64,000 nt of DNA. Source: Actinomadura sp. DC4 (GTDB taxonomy: Bacteria > Actinomycetota > Actinomycetes > Streptosporangiales > Streptosporangiaceae). A program made the translations under genes and the position numbers. The stretch is from positions 62,001 to 126,000 of the forward strand of contig NZ_JAUEQY010000032.1 of NCBI RefSeq assembly GCF_030406325.1, written 5' to 3'. The notes beneath the pieces are model-generated. The model did not search any database and was not told the DNA's origin. It saw only the letters and a list, made by a program, of their open reading frames with translations. Within the stretch, counting starts at the first letter, position 1; the number at the start of each line of letters is the position of its first letter. Shown here piece by piece: positions 25,824 to 34,635 of the stretch.

Positions 25824-26771
25824 TCAGTCCTTGGTGTCTCCCAGCCGGGCCTGCTCGTCCCCGGAGGAGAGAACCTTCTGGCCCCTCATGATGTACTCCG
25901 CCACCTGCAGCGGAGGCAGGGCCTCGCCGGTCCGCGCGACGCAGTTCGGAGCGGGTGTCACGGTCGTGTCCCGCGCGGGGTCGAGGTAGAAGATGGCCGA
26001 CTGGCGCCGCGGGATCGTCGCGCCCGCGTCGGGCGGGTACACCACCCGGTGCTCATTGGCGTGGATCACCCGGTTGGTCCACCTGGCGAGCAGGTCTCCG
26101 GGCTGGATGAACACCGCGTCCGGCGGGAGGACGACGGGCAGCCAGTCGTCCTCGGGCGTGTGCGGGCGCCGGATCTGCAGCCCACCGGGGTCCTTCCTGG
26201 CCGTGAGGATCGTGATGCCGTCTTCGTCGGTGTGCGGGCTGAACCGTACCTGCCCGGGCAGCGGCGCCTGGTTCCTCGCCGGGTAGTTGTTCGCCGCCAG
26301 GCCGCAGTAGGGCCGTTCCGTCCAGGCCGCCACATCCTCCCGGGGGAGGTCCAGCTCGGCGGCGACCATGTCGATCACCCGGGTGGACAGGTCGCGGAAC
26401 AGCAGGAAGACCGCCAGCCACACCGACCGCATCCGGGCCGGCCGCTCGGGCCACAGGCCGAAGGACTCGAACTCATATCCCTGGAACCACTCGACGAGAT
26501 CGGGAACCACCCCGGGCTCGACGAGGTCCGGGTCGCCACGGTAGATCGGCACCCATCCCTGCCACAGGCCCTCCCCGGGCGAGCGGACCTTGGCCTTCTC
26601 CTGCTCGGGCAGGTCGAAGAACTCGGCCGAGACATCGGCCAATTCCTGCTGGAGCTCCTCGGGGATCCCATGGCCGGTGAGCAATACGCACGACCAGTCG
26701 ATCAGGGCCTGGGTCAGCTCGCCGGCGCTGGTCGTGGCCAGGTCGAGGACTGGGACGGTGGCAGCTGTCAT
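25824..26771 (-). CDS. Isopenicillin N synthase-like Fe(II) oxygenase, copy 1
   Basis: The protein has 315 residues from ATG 26771, with a GGGAGAAGGG ribosome binding site. Iron ligands are His180 and Asp182 in SPHTDEDG and His241 in NEHRVVYP. The co-substrate RxS motif is Arg256-Ser258 in PRRQS, so it is probably 2-oxoglutarate-dependent. It is about 75% identical by eye to copies at 41.7 and 51.1 kb over core blocks (FFDLPEQEK, WQGWVPIYRGD). It heads the operon with the ATP-grasp and MFS genes. Confidence 0.88.
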   Translation of the reverse strand: MTAATVPVLDLATTSAGELTQALIDWSCVLLTGHGIPEELQQELADVSAEFFDLPEQEKAKVRSPGEGLWQGWVPIYRGDPDLVEPGVVPDLVEWFQGYEFESFGLWPERPARMRSVWLAVFLLFRDLSTRVIDMVAAELDLPREDVAAWTERPYCGLAANNYPARNQAPLPGQVRFSPHTDEDGITILTARKDPGGLQIRRPHTPEDDWLPVVLPPDAVFIQPGDLLARWTNRVIHANEHRVVYPPDAGATIPRRQSAIFYLDPARDTTVTPAPNCVARTGEALPPLQVAEYIMRGQKVLSSGDEQARLGDTKD

Positions 26772-27102
26772 CTTGCTGGCCCTTCTCCCTTGCCGGTGGC
26801 GAAGCGTGAACGATAGCGAGGAGCCGGCCCGGTGGCTTGTCGATGGTCCGGGCGTTAAATAGAGGCCCATTCAAGGCCGGTCTTACGAATATTTAACTTC
26901 AGTCTTACGAATGGGACAGGAGCCGTCAAGTGGCCCTGAGCTGCCGTAGCGAGGTTGCCCGATCGAACGACGCGGCATCCACCACAACGGCCGACCACTC
27001 CGGTCCTTGGCTCCGGGGAGCCAGCCGTGCATACTTGTGACTGCTGCGCGGGCGGAAGGACGCTGGATCGAGGCCCGCAAGACGGTTTGGAGGACGCCAG
27101 GA
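26772..27102. promoter_or_regulatory. Divergent control region with direct repeats, oxygenase copy 1 / carbamoyltransferase
   Basis: GTCTTACGAAT occurs at 26880-26890 and again at 26902-26912, exactly 22 bp apart, so the two copies lie on the same face of the helix. Tandem repeats with 11 or 22 bp periodicity are the binding-site pattern of SARP activators, but no SARP gene is in the window. A 13-mer CCCGGACCATCGA (minus strand, 26840-26852) recurs upstream of oxygenase copy 3 at 51017-51029. No ORF is credible in this 331-base gap. Confidence 0.5.
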
Positions 27103-28896
27103 GTGTGGATTCTCGGCCTTTCCTGCTTCCGAGATGATGCGACGGCCGCCTTGCTCAAAGATGGCGCGGTGGTGGGCATCTCGGAGGAGGAGCGTTTCCT
27201 GCGTGTGAAGCACGCTGTGGAGCGGCCATCGGGAATTTTCGTGTCCTCGCTCGGCGAATCAGAGGCGCTCGACGGCTTCGAGCTCCGCTACTTTCCGGAA
27301 CAAAGCATCAACTACCTGCTGTCCGAGGCGGAAATCGGACTCACGGACGTCGACATCGTCGCGTACGACTTTGATTTCGACCGGCGGATCAGACAGTGGG
27401 ACCGTTTCCTTCCGGTCAGTGAGTTAGCGTCCGCGCGCCAAAATGAGCAATCCGTGGCGGCGCTGCGGTACTGGCAGCGAATGCTGGCGGATTTCGCCGA
27501 GCGCTGCGGGGCTCGGCTGGAATACGTGCCGCACCACCTGGCGCACGCGAGCGGCACCGTGTTCGGCTCCGGCTACCGGGAAACAGCGTTCCTGGTAATG
27601 GACGCGCTCGGTGAACTCGAATCCAGCACGTTCGGCTACTTCGACGGCGACTTTCACGTCGCCCGGCAGGTCGCGCTTCCGCACTCGCTGGGCATTTTCT
27701 ACGCCGCGGTCACCAGTTTCCTCGGGTTCCGGCCGTTCAGCGACGAGCAGAAGACGATGGGCCTGGCCGCCTACGGTGACCCCGCGGTGTTCGCGGCCGA
27801 CTTCGGGAGGATCCTCCACCCGGCCGCTGATGGATTCGCGACCGACCCGGACGCGATGTGGGGCAGCGACGTGATCGAGATGGACCGCCCGCCCCCGCTG
27901 GCCGGTGTCCTCGGCGTGCCGGCCGGCCCGTCGGCCGCCGAGGTCTGCCGTCCTCCCTACACCCACGTCGCGGCCGCCTCGCAGCAGGTCCTGGAACGCG
28001 TCGTGAACCACCTCGCCGACCAGGCCCTGGCCACCACGCGCAGCCGGCGACTGTGCCTGGCCGGGGGAGTGGCCCTGAACTGCGCGGCCAACGGGACCCT
28101 GTTACGCAGGGGTGACATCGACGAGCTGTACGTCCAGCCACAGGCCGGTGATTCCGGGACGGCGCTGGGGGCGGCCTACTACGCCCATTTCCGCGCGTCC
28201 GGCAGCAGGCCGGAGCCGCTGCCCCACGCGTACTGGGGACCTGGTTACACCGGCGGCGAGGTCCAGGCGCTGCTCGACCGTCTGAAGCTCCCTTACCGGC
28301 GGATCGAGCAGCCCTGGGACGCGGCGGCGGAACTGCTCGCCGACGGCAACATCGTCGGCTGGTTCCAGGGCCGGTCGGAATGCGGTCCACGCGCGCTCGG
28401 CAACCGCAGCATCCTGGCTCACCCCGGGGACGTCGCGAACCGGCACCGCATGAACATGGTCGTCAAGGATCGGGAATGGTGGCGGCCGTTCGCGGCGTCG
28501 GTCCTCGACGAGCAGCGCTCGCGGTACCTGGCCATCGACACGCCATCTCCGTTCATGCTGCTCACCATCCCGCTGACCGAGCTCGGCCGGCGGGACCTGG
28601 CGGCGGCCGCGCACACCGACGGCACCACCCGGCCGCAGACGGTCTCCGCGGCGGCGAACCCGCGCTACCACCGCCTGATCCGGGCGTTCCAGGACCGGAC
28701 GGGTATCGGTGCGGTGCTGAACACCTCGCTGAACGTCAAGAGCGAGCCGATCGCCAACGACCCCGTGCACGCGATCTCCGACCTCTACACCACGGCGATG
28801 GACGCGCTGGTGATCGAGGACTTCGTGCTCGTCAAGCAGCCCTCCCCGGCAGGGCCACCCGAGCACCGGGCGGCCGGGGCCATGGTCCGGCCATGA
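27103..28896 (+). CDS. NodU/CmcH-type O-carbamoyltransferase
   Basis: The protein has 597 residues from GTG 27103, with GGAGG 9 bases upstream. The Kae1-like N-terminal domain starts VWILGLSCFRDDATAALL and holds HHLAHA at 144-149. The C-terminal domain has WFQGRSECGPRALGNRSIL, DREWWRPFAASVL and NTSLNVKSEPI. The family transfers a carbamoyl group from carbamoyl phosphate via carbamoyl-adenylate to a hydroxyl. Two TTA leucine codons (27424 and 28102) suggest bldA-type control. Its stop overlaps the start of the LanB-like gene, so carbamoylation is coupled to this operon. Confidence 0.93.
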   Translation: MWILGLSCFRDDATAALLKDGAVVGISEEERFLRVKHAVERPSGIFVSSLGESEALDGFELRYFPEQSINYLLSEAEIGLTDVDIVAYDFDFDRRIRQWDRFLPVSELASARQNEQSVAALRYWQRMLADFAERCGARLEYVPHHLAHASGTVFGSGYRETAFLVMDALGELESSTFGYFDGDFHVARQVALPHSLGIFYAAVTSFLGFRPFSDEQKTMGLAAYGDPAVFAADFGRILHPAADGFATDPDAMWGSDVIEMDRPPPLAGVLGVPAGPSAAEVCRPPYTHVAAASQQVLERVVNHLADQALATTRSRRLCLAGGVALNCAANGTLLRRGDIDELYVQPQAGDSGTALGAAYYAHFRASGSRPEPLPHAYWGPGYTGGEVQALLDRLKLPYRRIEQPWDAAAELLADGNIVGWFQGRSECGPRALGNRSILAHPGDVANRHRMNMVVKDREWWRPFAASVLDEQRSRYLAIDTPSPFMLLTIPLTELGRRDLAAAAHTDGTTRPQTVSAAANPRYHRLIRAFQDRTGIGAVLNTSLNVKSEPIANDPVHAISDLYTTAMDALVIEDFVLVKQPSPAGPPEHRAAGAMVRP

Positions 28897-31244
28897 CCGG
28901 GCCGCAGTGGTCCTTCAGCAGGCGTGTGGTGGTCCGGATGGCGGGGTTTCCGGTCTCCTGGCTGCTGCGACTCCAGTCGCCGACGGCGACCGGGTGGGTC
29001 CGCGACTTCCTCGCTCTCGAAGCAGACCTGCTCAGCCGCCGGAGCGAGTACCTCGACTGGCTCTTCGAGGAGCGGCGGACAGCGGCCGACGCCCTGGTCC
29101 GCAGCGGGGCCAACCGGGCCGCGCGGCGGGTATGGCGGCTGCAGCCGGTGCCGCCGGACAAGCTGCCCGGCACCTGGCCGGAGCGGCTGGAACCATGGAA
29201 CGCGGTGGCGCGCGAACGCCGGCGGCTGCTCGCCGCGGCGTCGGCCGGATGGCCGGCCGAGCTGGAGCGCCTGGAGGCAGTCCTCCGGTGCACCGCCTCA
29301 TCGCCGGACCTGCAGGAGGCCGTGTTCCTCAACAGCCCCGACGCGCTGACCGGGATCCGCCGCTTCGCCGGCGGGCAGAGGTCCGCGCCACTGCGCCGGT
29401 TGGTCATCCGGTACCTGCAGCGGTTCTGCGTGAAGGTGGAGACCGGGGGCTTCTACGGCCCGATCAACCACGGGCAGCTCGTGCCCGGCTCGCCGGATCC
29501 GGTGTCGCTGGAGGCCGGCGGGGACGGCCGGGCCGGGCGGCGGCGTACTCTCCTCAGCTACTGGACGGCGCAGCAGATCGCGTCCGCGTGGGCCCGCGAC
29601 GAGCGGCTCACCGGCCTGCTGCGGCTGTACCGCGCGGCCCGCAGCGACGAGGGGAGCGGCCCGGCACCCGAGCCCGCGCTGCTGGCGCTGGCCACCGGGG
29701 AGCACACCCTGGAGTCGGTGGCGCGGCGGCTCGGCATGGCGCTGGACGCCCTCCACGCCGTCGTGCTGGACGCGCAGTCCCGCGGATGGCTGCGGACAGG
29801 CATCCGGGTGCCCGCCACCGCCGGCGATCCACTGGCCGCGCTGCGCGGCCTTGTCGAGGACTCCGAGCTCGCGGCCCGCGTGGGCCTGCCCGGCCAGCTC
29901 AGCATGGTGGGCCACCTGCTCGGCGACTTCGAGCAGGCCGACCTGCCTGAGCGTGAACGGTTGCTGGCCGAGGGGAGCAAGCTTCTCACCGACCTGACCG
30001 GAGTACCCCCGGCCCGGGGCGCGGGATCGTTCTACGCGGATCGCTTCTGGTACACCGAGGAGGCCGTCGGCAATCTCGGGCACGTGACCTTCGGGCGGCC
30101 TGTCACAGGAGAACTGGCCGGCGCGCTCGCACCCGCCCTGGAGATCCTGGCCAGCAGCGCCGTGGACGAACGCGAGGCCCAGCACGAGAGCGTACGGGGG
30201 CTCCTTGCCTCGGCCGGCGGCGTGATCGGGGCGGAGCAGCTCCTGGACATGCCCGGTCCCGGGCCGGGAGACGGCACGGCGACATGGCCGGGCGTGCGGC
30301 TGACCGGGGCGCCGCGGCTGGAGCTCACTCCCGATGACCTTCGCGATCTCGGGCTGATCCGCGGCGACCTGGATCAGTGGCCGCTGTTCTGTGCCCCTGA
30401 CGTGATGCTGGTGGCCCGCGACAGCGAGCAGCTCCGCGGCGCGGACTGGCAGGTCGTGCTGTCGGAGGCGCACCACATCTGCCCGCCGACGCAGCTGCCG
30501 TTCGTCACGTTCGACCCGGAGCCGGCCAGGGTGCGGGAAGAGACCTGGGACGCCGTACGATCTCTGGCCGGGACGGCGCGGCCACTGCTGCAGGGGATCG
30601 ACCGGCAGAACAAGGTCCGGGACTACACTCCGGCCGGCCATCCGGTGCTCTGGCTGAACTGGCAGGCCCACGAGCCACGGGCGGACAGCGTGCGCATCGG
30701 CGACTGCCGGGTGGACGAAGGCCCGGACGGCAGGCCGGTCCTGCGAGACGGTGACGGTCGCCGGCTGGCGCTCTTCCCCGAGTACGAAGACGCTTATCCC
30801 GACATGCGCATGCTGCGGGCCGTCGCGCTGCCGGGGGTGGACAAACAGCCGGTCCGGCTGTCGACCATGACGCCGCGGATCACGATCGGCAGGCTGGTCT
30901 ACCAGCGGCAGCGGTGGGACCTGGCCGCGGACGACCTGCCCCGCTGGCAGGTCCCGGCCGGGTCGTTCGAGGAGTATCTGGCCGCGTGGCGGTGGAAGAC
31001 CGAGTGGAAGATGCCCGACCAGATGTTCGCCCGGCTGCCCGGCGAGGAAAAGCCGATGTTCCTGGACTTTCGCAGCCCGCTTTCGGTGGACACGTTCCTG
31101 CGGGCCGCCGCCGGATGCGACCGGCTGGGCCTGGATGAGATGCTGCCGGGCTTCGACGACCTGTGGCTGGAGATCGCGGGGGAGCGGTACTGCTGCGAGC
31201 TGCGGCTCACCGCGTTCAGGGACGGCGGCGGGCAGCCGCGGTGA
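28893..31244 (+). CDS. LanB-like protein with glutamylation region only (PEARL-like)
   Basis: The protein has 783 residues from ATG 28893, overlapping the carbamoyltransferase stop. It has lantibiotic-dehydratase N-terminal features (RRVVVRMAGFPVSWLLRL, VKVETGGFYGPINHG, PRITIGRLVYQRQRW and a C-terminal MFLDFRSPLSVDTFL) but no SpaB-type elimination domain. This is the layout of peptide aminoacyl-tRNA ligases (PEARLs) and split LanB proteins, which use aminoacyl-tRNA to extend or glutamylate a peptide. No scaffold peptide or partner elimination protein was found nearby, so the acceptor may be an unusual one. The sub-family call is inference. Confidence 0.7.
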   Translation: MTGPQWSFSRRVVVRMAGFPVSWLLRLQSPTATGWVRDFLALEADLLSRRSEYLDWLFEERRTAADALVRSGANRAARRVWRLQPVPPDKLPGTWPERLEPWNAVARERRRLLAAASAGWPAELERLEAVLRCTASSPDLQEAVFLNSPDALTGIRRFAGGQRSAPLRRLVIRYLQRFCVKVETGGFYGPINHGQLVPGSPDPVSLEAGGDGRAGRRRTLLSYWTAQQIASAWARDERLTGLLRLYRAARSDEGSGPAPEPALLALATGEHTLESVARRLGMALDALHAVVLDAQSRGWLRTGIRVPATAGDPLAALRGLVEDSELAARVGLPGQLSMVGHLLGDFEQADLPERERLLAEGSKLLTDLTGVPPARGAGSFYADRFWYTEEAVGNLGHVTFGRPVTGELAGALAPALEILASSAVDEREAQHESVRGLLASAGGVIGAEQLLDMPGPGPGDGTATWPGVRLTGAPRLELTPDDLRDLGLIRGDLDQWPLFCAPDVMLVARDSEQLRGADWQVVLSEAHHICPPTQLPFVTFDPEPARVREETWDAVRSLAGTARPLLQGIDRQNKVRDYTPAGHPVLWLNWQAHEPRADSVRIGDCRVDEGPDGRPVLRDGDGRRLALFPEYEDAYPDMRMLRAVALPGVDKQPVRLSTMTPRITIGRLVYQRQRWDLAADDLPRWQVPAGSFEEYLAAWRWKTEWKMPDQMFARLPGEEKPMFLDFRSPLSVDTFLRAAAGCDRLGLDEMLPGFDDLWLEIAGERYCCELRLTAFRDGGGQPR

Positions 31245-32677
31245 GCGGCGACGATCTGGTGAGCCCGCGGTACGAGCCATGGCGCTTCATGCTCACCGTC
31301 GACGACGTCAATGAGAATCCACGCGAGGCGGCGGCGCAGGCCGGTGGCGCAGGCGCACCCGCGATCATCAACCTGTCGTCCGGGATCAACTCCCGTCACC
31401 CGCCGCAGCGGCTGGTGTCGTTCGTGGTCGGTGCGGCTAGTGACCCGCTGTTCTGGGAAGACTATGACGGTCCCTACGGTCACGTGGTCGGCCGGGCGGC
31501 CGTGGCCGCGTGTGAATCACTGCGCGGCGACGGGCGGCTCGAGCTGGGCATCGAGAATGTGATCATCACCGCGGGTGCCGGCGCCGCGTTGAGCGTGGCC
31601 GCTCGCGGGTTGCGCCACGTACGGTCCGCAGGCGCGGACGGGGAGCCGCCGCAGGCCATCGTCCCGGTGCCCGCCTTCCCGATGGCGGCCGCCTGCCTGG
31701 CCCAGGCGGGCTTCGGAATCGCCGAGCTGCCCGCCGCACCGGGGCATCGCTGGCTGCCTTCGGTGGCCGAGGTGATCGCGGCCGCCACACCGCGGACCCG
31801 GGTGCTGTATCTGAGTACGTTCAACGACCCGAGCGGAGAGCGCTACGACGGCACCGAGCTACGTCAGCTGGTGACGTGGGCCAGGGACCAGGACGTCACG
31901 ATTCTGCATGACACCGTCTCGTCCGACATCTCCTGCGCCGAGCCGGTCTCGCATCTGCTCTCGATCGCCGCCGCGGCGGACTACCTGAACGGCGTGGTCA
32001 CGGTCGGCGGCATGTCCCGATCGCGGGCCATTCCGGGCTTCCACGTCGGCTGGCTCATCGCCGGCGCCGCGCTGGCCCGGCAGTTCGCCCGGCTCAATGA
32101 CCTCGTCGCGCCGTCGTCACCCGCGATCGCCTCCCCCGCGTTGTTGATCGACCGGCTGGCCGCCGCCGCCGGGGCGCGGTCCGGCGGCGGCCGGCCTGCG
32201 CCGGACGCTCAGGACCTGGCCACGGCGTGGAGCCAGGTGCTGGAGCTGACCGGCCCGTACCTGCCGGCGTTCCCCGGATTGGAGGAGTTCCTGGGCACGG
32301 CGGCGGCCGAACTGGCCGAGGACGGTGCGGTGAGCGAACTGGCCCGGTGGCGGGCGTCGCTCCGGGAGCTGCTGGGTGGCAATGCCGCGATCCTCCGCGA
32401 GGAGTTCGGCGACCTGGTCGGGGAGGTGCCCGCCTGGCACGGCGACTTCAGTACGTTCGTGGAACTGCCGGCGCTGCGGGGCCGCGACTACCTCGCCACC
32501 ACCCACCGCCTGTTCCGAGACGACCGGCTGCAGACCCTGCCCGCCCCTGTTTTCGGGTGCGACAGCGCGTGGTGGGCTGAACGGGGCTACTTCACCCGTC
32601 TGTCGTTCGCACTCCCGGCGGAGACCTGGGCGGAGGGCCTCCAGCGCCTGCGCCGGGCGGTCACGCGGGTCGGCTAA
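31241..32677 (+). CDS. Fold-type-I aminotransferase paralog lacking the PLP lysine
   Basis: The protein has 478 residues from GTG 31241, which overlaps the PEARL-like stop (GTGA). It has the class I/II aminotransferase framework: INLSSGINS, VVGRAAVAACE, STFNDPSGE (Asn195) and ILHDTVSSD (Asp224). At the expected PLP-lysine position it reads GGMSRSRAIPGF (Arg260, codon CGA), whereas the paralog at 48.2 kb has SMSKARAIPGF. It therefore cannot form the usual internal aldimine. It may be a structural partner of the active paralog, a non-PLP enzyme or in decay. Its last bases overlap the convergent permease gene. Confidence 0.78.
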   Translation: MSGDDLVSPRYEPWRFMLTVDDVNENPREAAAQAGGAGAPAIINLSSGINSRHPPQRLVSFVVGAASDPLFWEDYDGPYGHVVGRAAVAACESLRGDGRLELGIENVIITAGAGAALSVAARGLRHVRSAGADGEPPQAIVPVPAFPMAAACLAQAGFGIAELPAAPGHRWLPSVAEVIAAATPRTRVLYLSTFNDPSGERYDGTELRQLVTWARDQDVTILHDTVSSDISCAEPVSHLLSIAAAADYLNGVVTVGGMSRSRAIPGFHVGWLIAGAALARQFARLNDLVAPSSPAIASPALLIDRLAAAAGARSGGGRPAPDAQDLATAWSQVLELTGPYLPAFPGLEEFLGTAAAELAEDGAVSELARWRASLRELLGGNAAILREEFGDLVGEVPAWHGDFSTFVELPALRGRDYLATTHRLFRDDRLQTLPAPVFGCDSAWWAERGYFTRLSFALPAETWAEGLQRLRRAVTRVG

Positions 32678-33588
32678 CGACGCCGAAGGCGCACGTCGAA
32701 CGAGTCACGCAGGGCGTCGCCGACGAAGTTCAGGGCCATGACCGTGGCCACGATGCAGGCGGCGACCGGGAAGACCAGCCACCAGTAGCCGTCCTGCACG
32801 TCCTCGATGCCGTCGGAGAGCTGGTTTCCCCAGTCGACATTCGGATAGTGCAGCCCGAAACCCAGGAACCCGATGTAGGAGACCAACAGGATCGCGTCCG
32901 CCACCTGGAAGGTGACGCTGACGATTATCACTCCCAGTGAGTTCGGCAGCAGGTGACGGAAGATCAAGCGCCAGTTGCCCGAGCCCGCGCCGCGCGCTGC
33001 CGACACGAAGTCCATGGACCGCAGGGAGAGCGCCTCGCTGCGTATGATCCTGGCGGCGAACAGCCAGGAGAAGGCGCCGATCACGATGCTCAGGGAGAGT
33101 ACGGTCGCGCCGAACTTCACCGCCAGGATGAGCACGACGAATACGATCGGGATGGAGAGGAAGACATCGACGACACGCATCAAGACCGAATCTATGATGC
33201 CGCCGAGAAGTCCGGCCAGCGTGCCCCAGAGGGTGCCCACGGTGATGGCGATGAAGGCTGCCAGGAAGCCGATCTCAAGCGCGGTCTGGCCGCCCTTCAT
33301 TATTCGGCCGAGCTCGTCGAAGCCGTTATTGTCCGCCCCCAGGGGGTGTGCGGCGCTCGGTGGTGCGTAGGAGTCGGACAAGTTGGGGGTGATCTGATCA
33401 GTGTGATACACAAATGGCCCGATAAAGCAGAAAAGCACGAAGAAGACCAGGATCGCCAGGCCGACGACCGCCAGCCTGTTCCTCGCGAACTCGCGCAGCG
33501 CACGTCGCCAGCTGCTCTGAAAGACACCTACCTCGCCGCCCTCGGGGGTCGGCCCCCGCTCAGGTAGTGCCTGGATCTGTCCGGTCAT
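32674..33588 (-). CDS. dppC: Peptide ABC transporter permease (DppC-like)
   Basis: The 304-residue protein has an N-terminal helix, the OppC_N-type region and about five further helices. The permease signature is SAARGAGSGNWRLIFRHLLPNSLG, the EAA-like loop that contacts the ATPase. It follows the DppB gene by 26 bases and the lipoprotein gene before that. The system would move oligopeptides or a peptide-like metabolite. Its ATPase is not adjacent; the likely one is the fused protein at 46.0 kb. Confidence 0.88.
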   Translation of the reverse strand: MTGQIQALPERGPTPEGGEVGVFQSSWRRALREFARNRLAVVGLAILVFFVLFCFIGPFVYHTDQITPNLSDSYAPPSAAHPLGADNNGFDELGRIMKGGQTALEIGFLAAFIAITVGTLWGTLAGLLGGIIDSVLMRVVDVFLSIPIVFVVLILAVKFGATVLSLSIVIGAFSWLFAARIIRSEALSLRSMDFVSAARGAGSGNWRLIFRHLLPNSLGVIIVSVTFQVADAILLVSYIGFLGFGLHYPNVDWGNQLSDGIEDVQDGYWWLVFPVAACIVATVMALNFVGDALRDSFDVRLRRR

Positions 33589-33614
33589 GTCCTGCCTTCC
33601 CTGCTCGGCCGGTG

Positions 33615-34568
33615 TCAGGTCAGCTGAATTCGAGGATCAGTAACGGCGAGAGCGATGTCCGCGAGGAAGTTTCCGGCAATCACCAAAATGGCGCCGAGCA
33701 TGCTGAAGGCCAGCAGCAGGGGATAGTCGGCCTTTTGCAGGCTGTTGAAGAAAAGCAGCCCGAGCCCAGGATAGTTGAACAGATACTCTGTTATCAGGTC
33801 GCCGGTCAGCAGTGTCGGGATGAACAGGCCGATCAACGTGATGATCGGTGCCGAGGCGTTGCGAACGAGATGCCGCAGGAGTACGAGGCGTTCTGGTAGC
33901 CCTTTTGCTCGCGCCACCCTGATGTAGTCCTGGGCGAGTACGTCGAGAGAAGACGAGCGCATATAGCGTGAGAAGGTGGCGACGGAGAGGCCGGTGAGCG
34001 TTGCTATCGGCAGCGTCATCTCGCGCCATGCGCCCATGACGGTCAGCACCGACGATGATTGGCTCGCCTCGAACGAGAAGATGGGCAGCCAGAGTGCGAA
34101 GACTTGTATCAGGATGAGGCCGAGCAAGAACAGCGGCGTCGAGTAGGCGATGAACGCCAGACTGGTTACCACGTTGTCGCCGATGCTGTTCCGTCTTACC
34201 GCCTGATAGATGCCGAGTGGTAGCGCGATGAGCACGGCGAAGAGCAGTGAGATGCCAGAAAGAAAGGCGCTGCGTGCGGCCCGCTGCATGAACAGGGCGG
34301 TAACGGTCTGGTTGGCGGCATACGAAAATCCCAGATTACCGTGCAGGACGTTATTGAGATAGTGAAGGTACTGCACGGCGACCGGGTCGTCATATCCGTT
34401 TGCCTTGTTCCAGGCATTGACTGCCGTCACGCTTGCGCGCAGTCCTATCACGTCTCTGGCGGGCGAGGGGTAGACCGCATGTAACAGGCCGAACATGACA
34501 ATCGAGATGCCGAAGACAACGATGACCGATGCCATCAGTCGGCGAGCCAGGTAAGAGATCAAGGCCAC
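33615..34568 (-). CDS. dppB: Peptide ABC transporter permease (DppB-like)
   Basis: The 317-residue protein begins LARRLMASVIVVFGISIVMF, typical of DppB/OppB, with six helices and the EAA-type loop IRVARAKGLPERLVLLRHLVRNASAP. It lies between the binding-protein and DppC genes on the same strand. Its codon use is somewhat less GC-rich than its neighbours' by eye. Confidence 0.9.
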   Translation of the reverse strand: MALISYLARRLMASVIVVFGISIVMFGLLHAVYPSPARDVIGLRASVTAVNAWNKANGYDDPVAVQYLHYLNNVLHGNLGFSYAANQTVTALFMQRAARSAFLSGISLLFAVLIALPLGIYQAVRRNSIGDNVVTSLAFIAYSTPLFLLGLILIQVFALWLPIFSFEASQSSSVLTVMGAWREMTLPIATLTGLSVATFSRYMRSSSLDVLAQDYIRVARAKGLPERLVLLRHLVRNASAPIITLIGLFIPTLLTGDLITEYLFNYPGLGLLFFNSLQKADYPLLLAFSMLGAILVIAGNFLADIALAVTDPRIQLT

Positions 34569-34635
34569 CCCGGAGTGAGAAGGAGATGACGGACCCGGTC
34601 CAGGCGTGCGGGCCTACCGGGCACTTTGAGTTGAG

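Noticed and set aside
29298-31280. 660-codon minus-strand frame over the LanB-like gene
   Set aside because: It is a shadow; the plus-strand protein has conserved LanB segments and overlapping start/stop codons with both neighbours.
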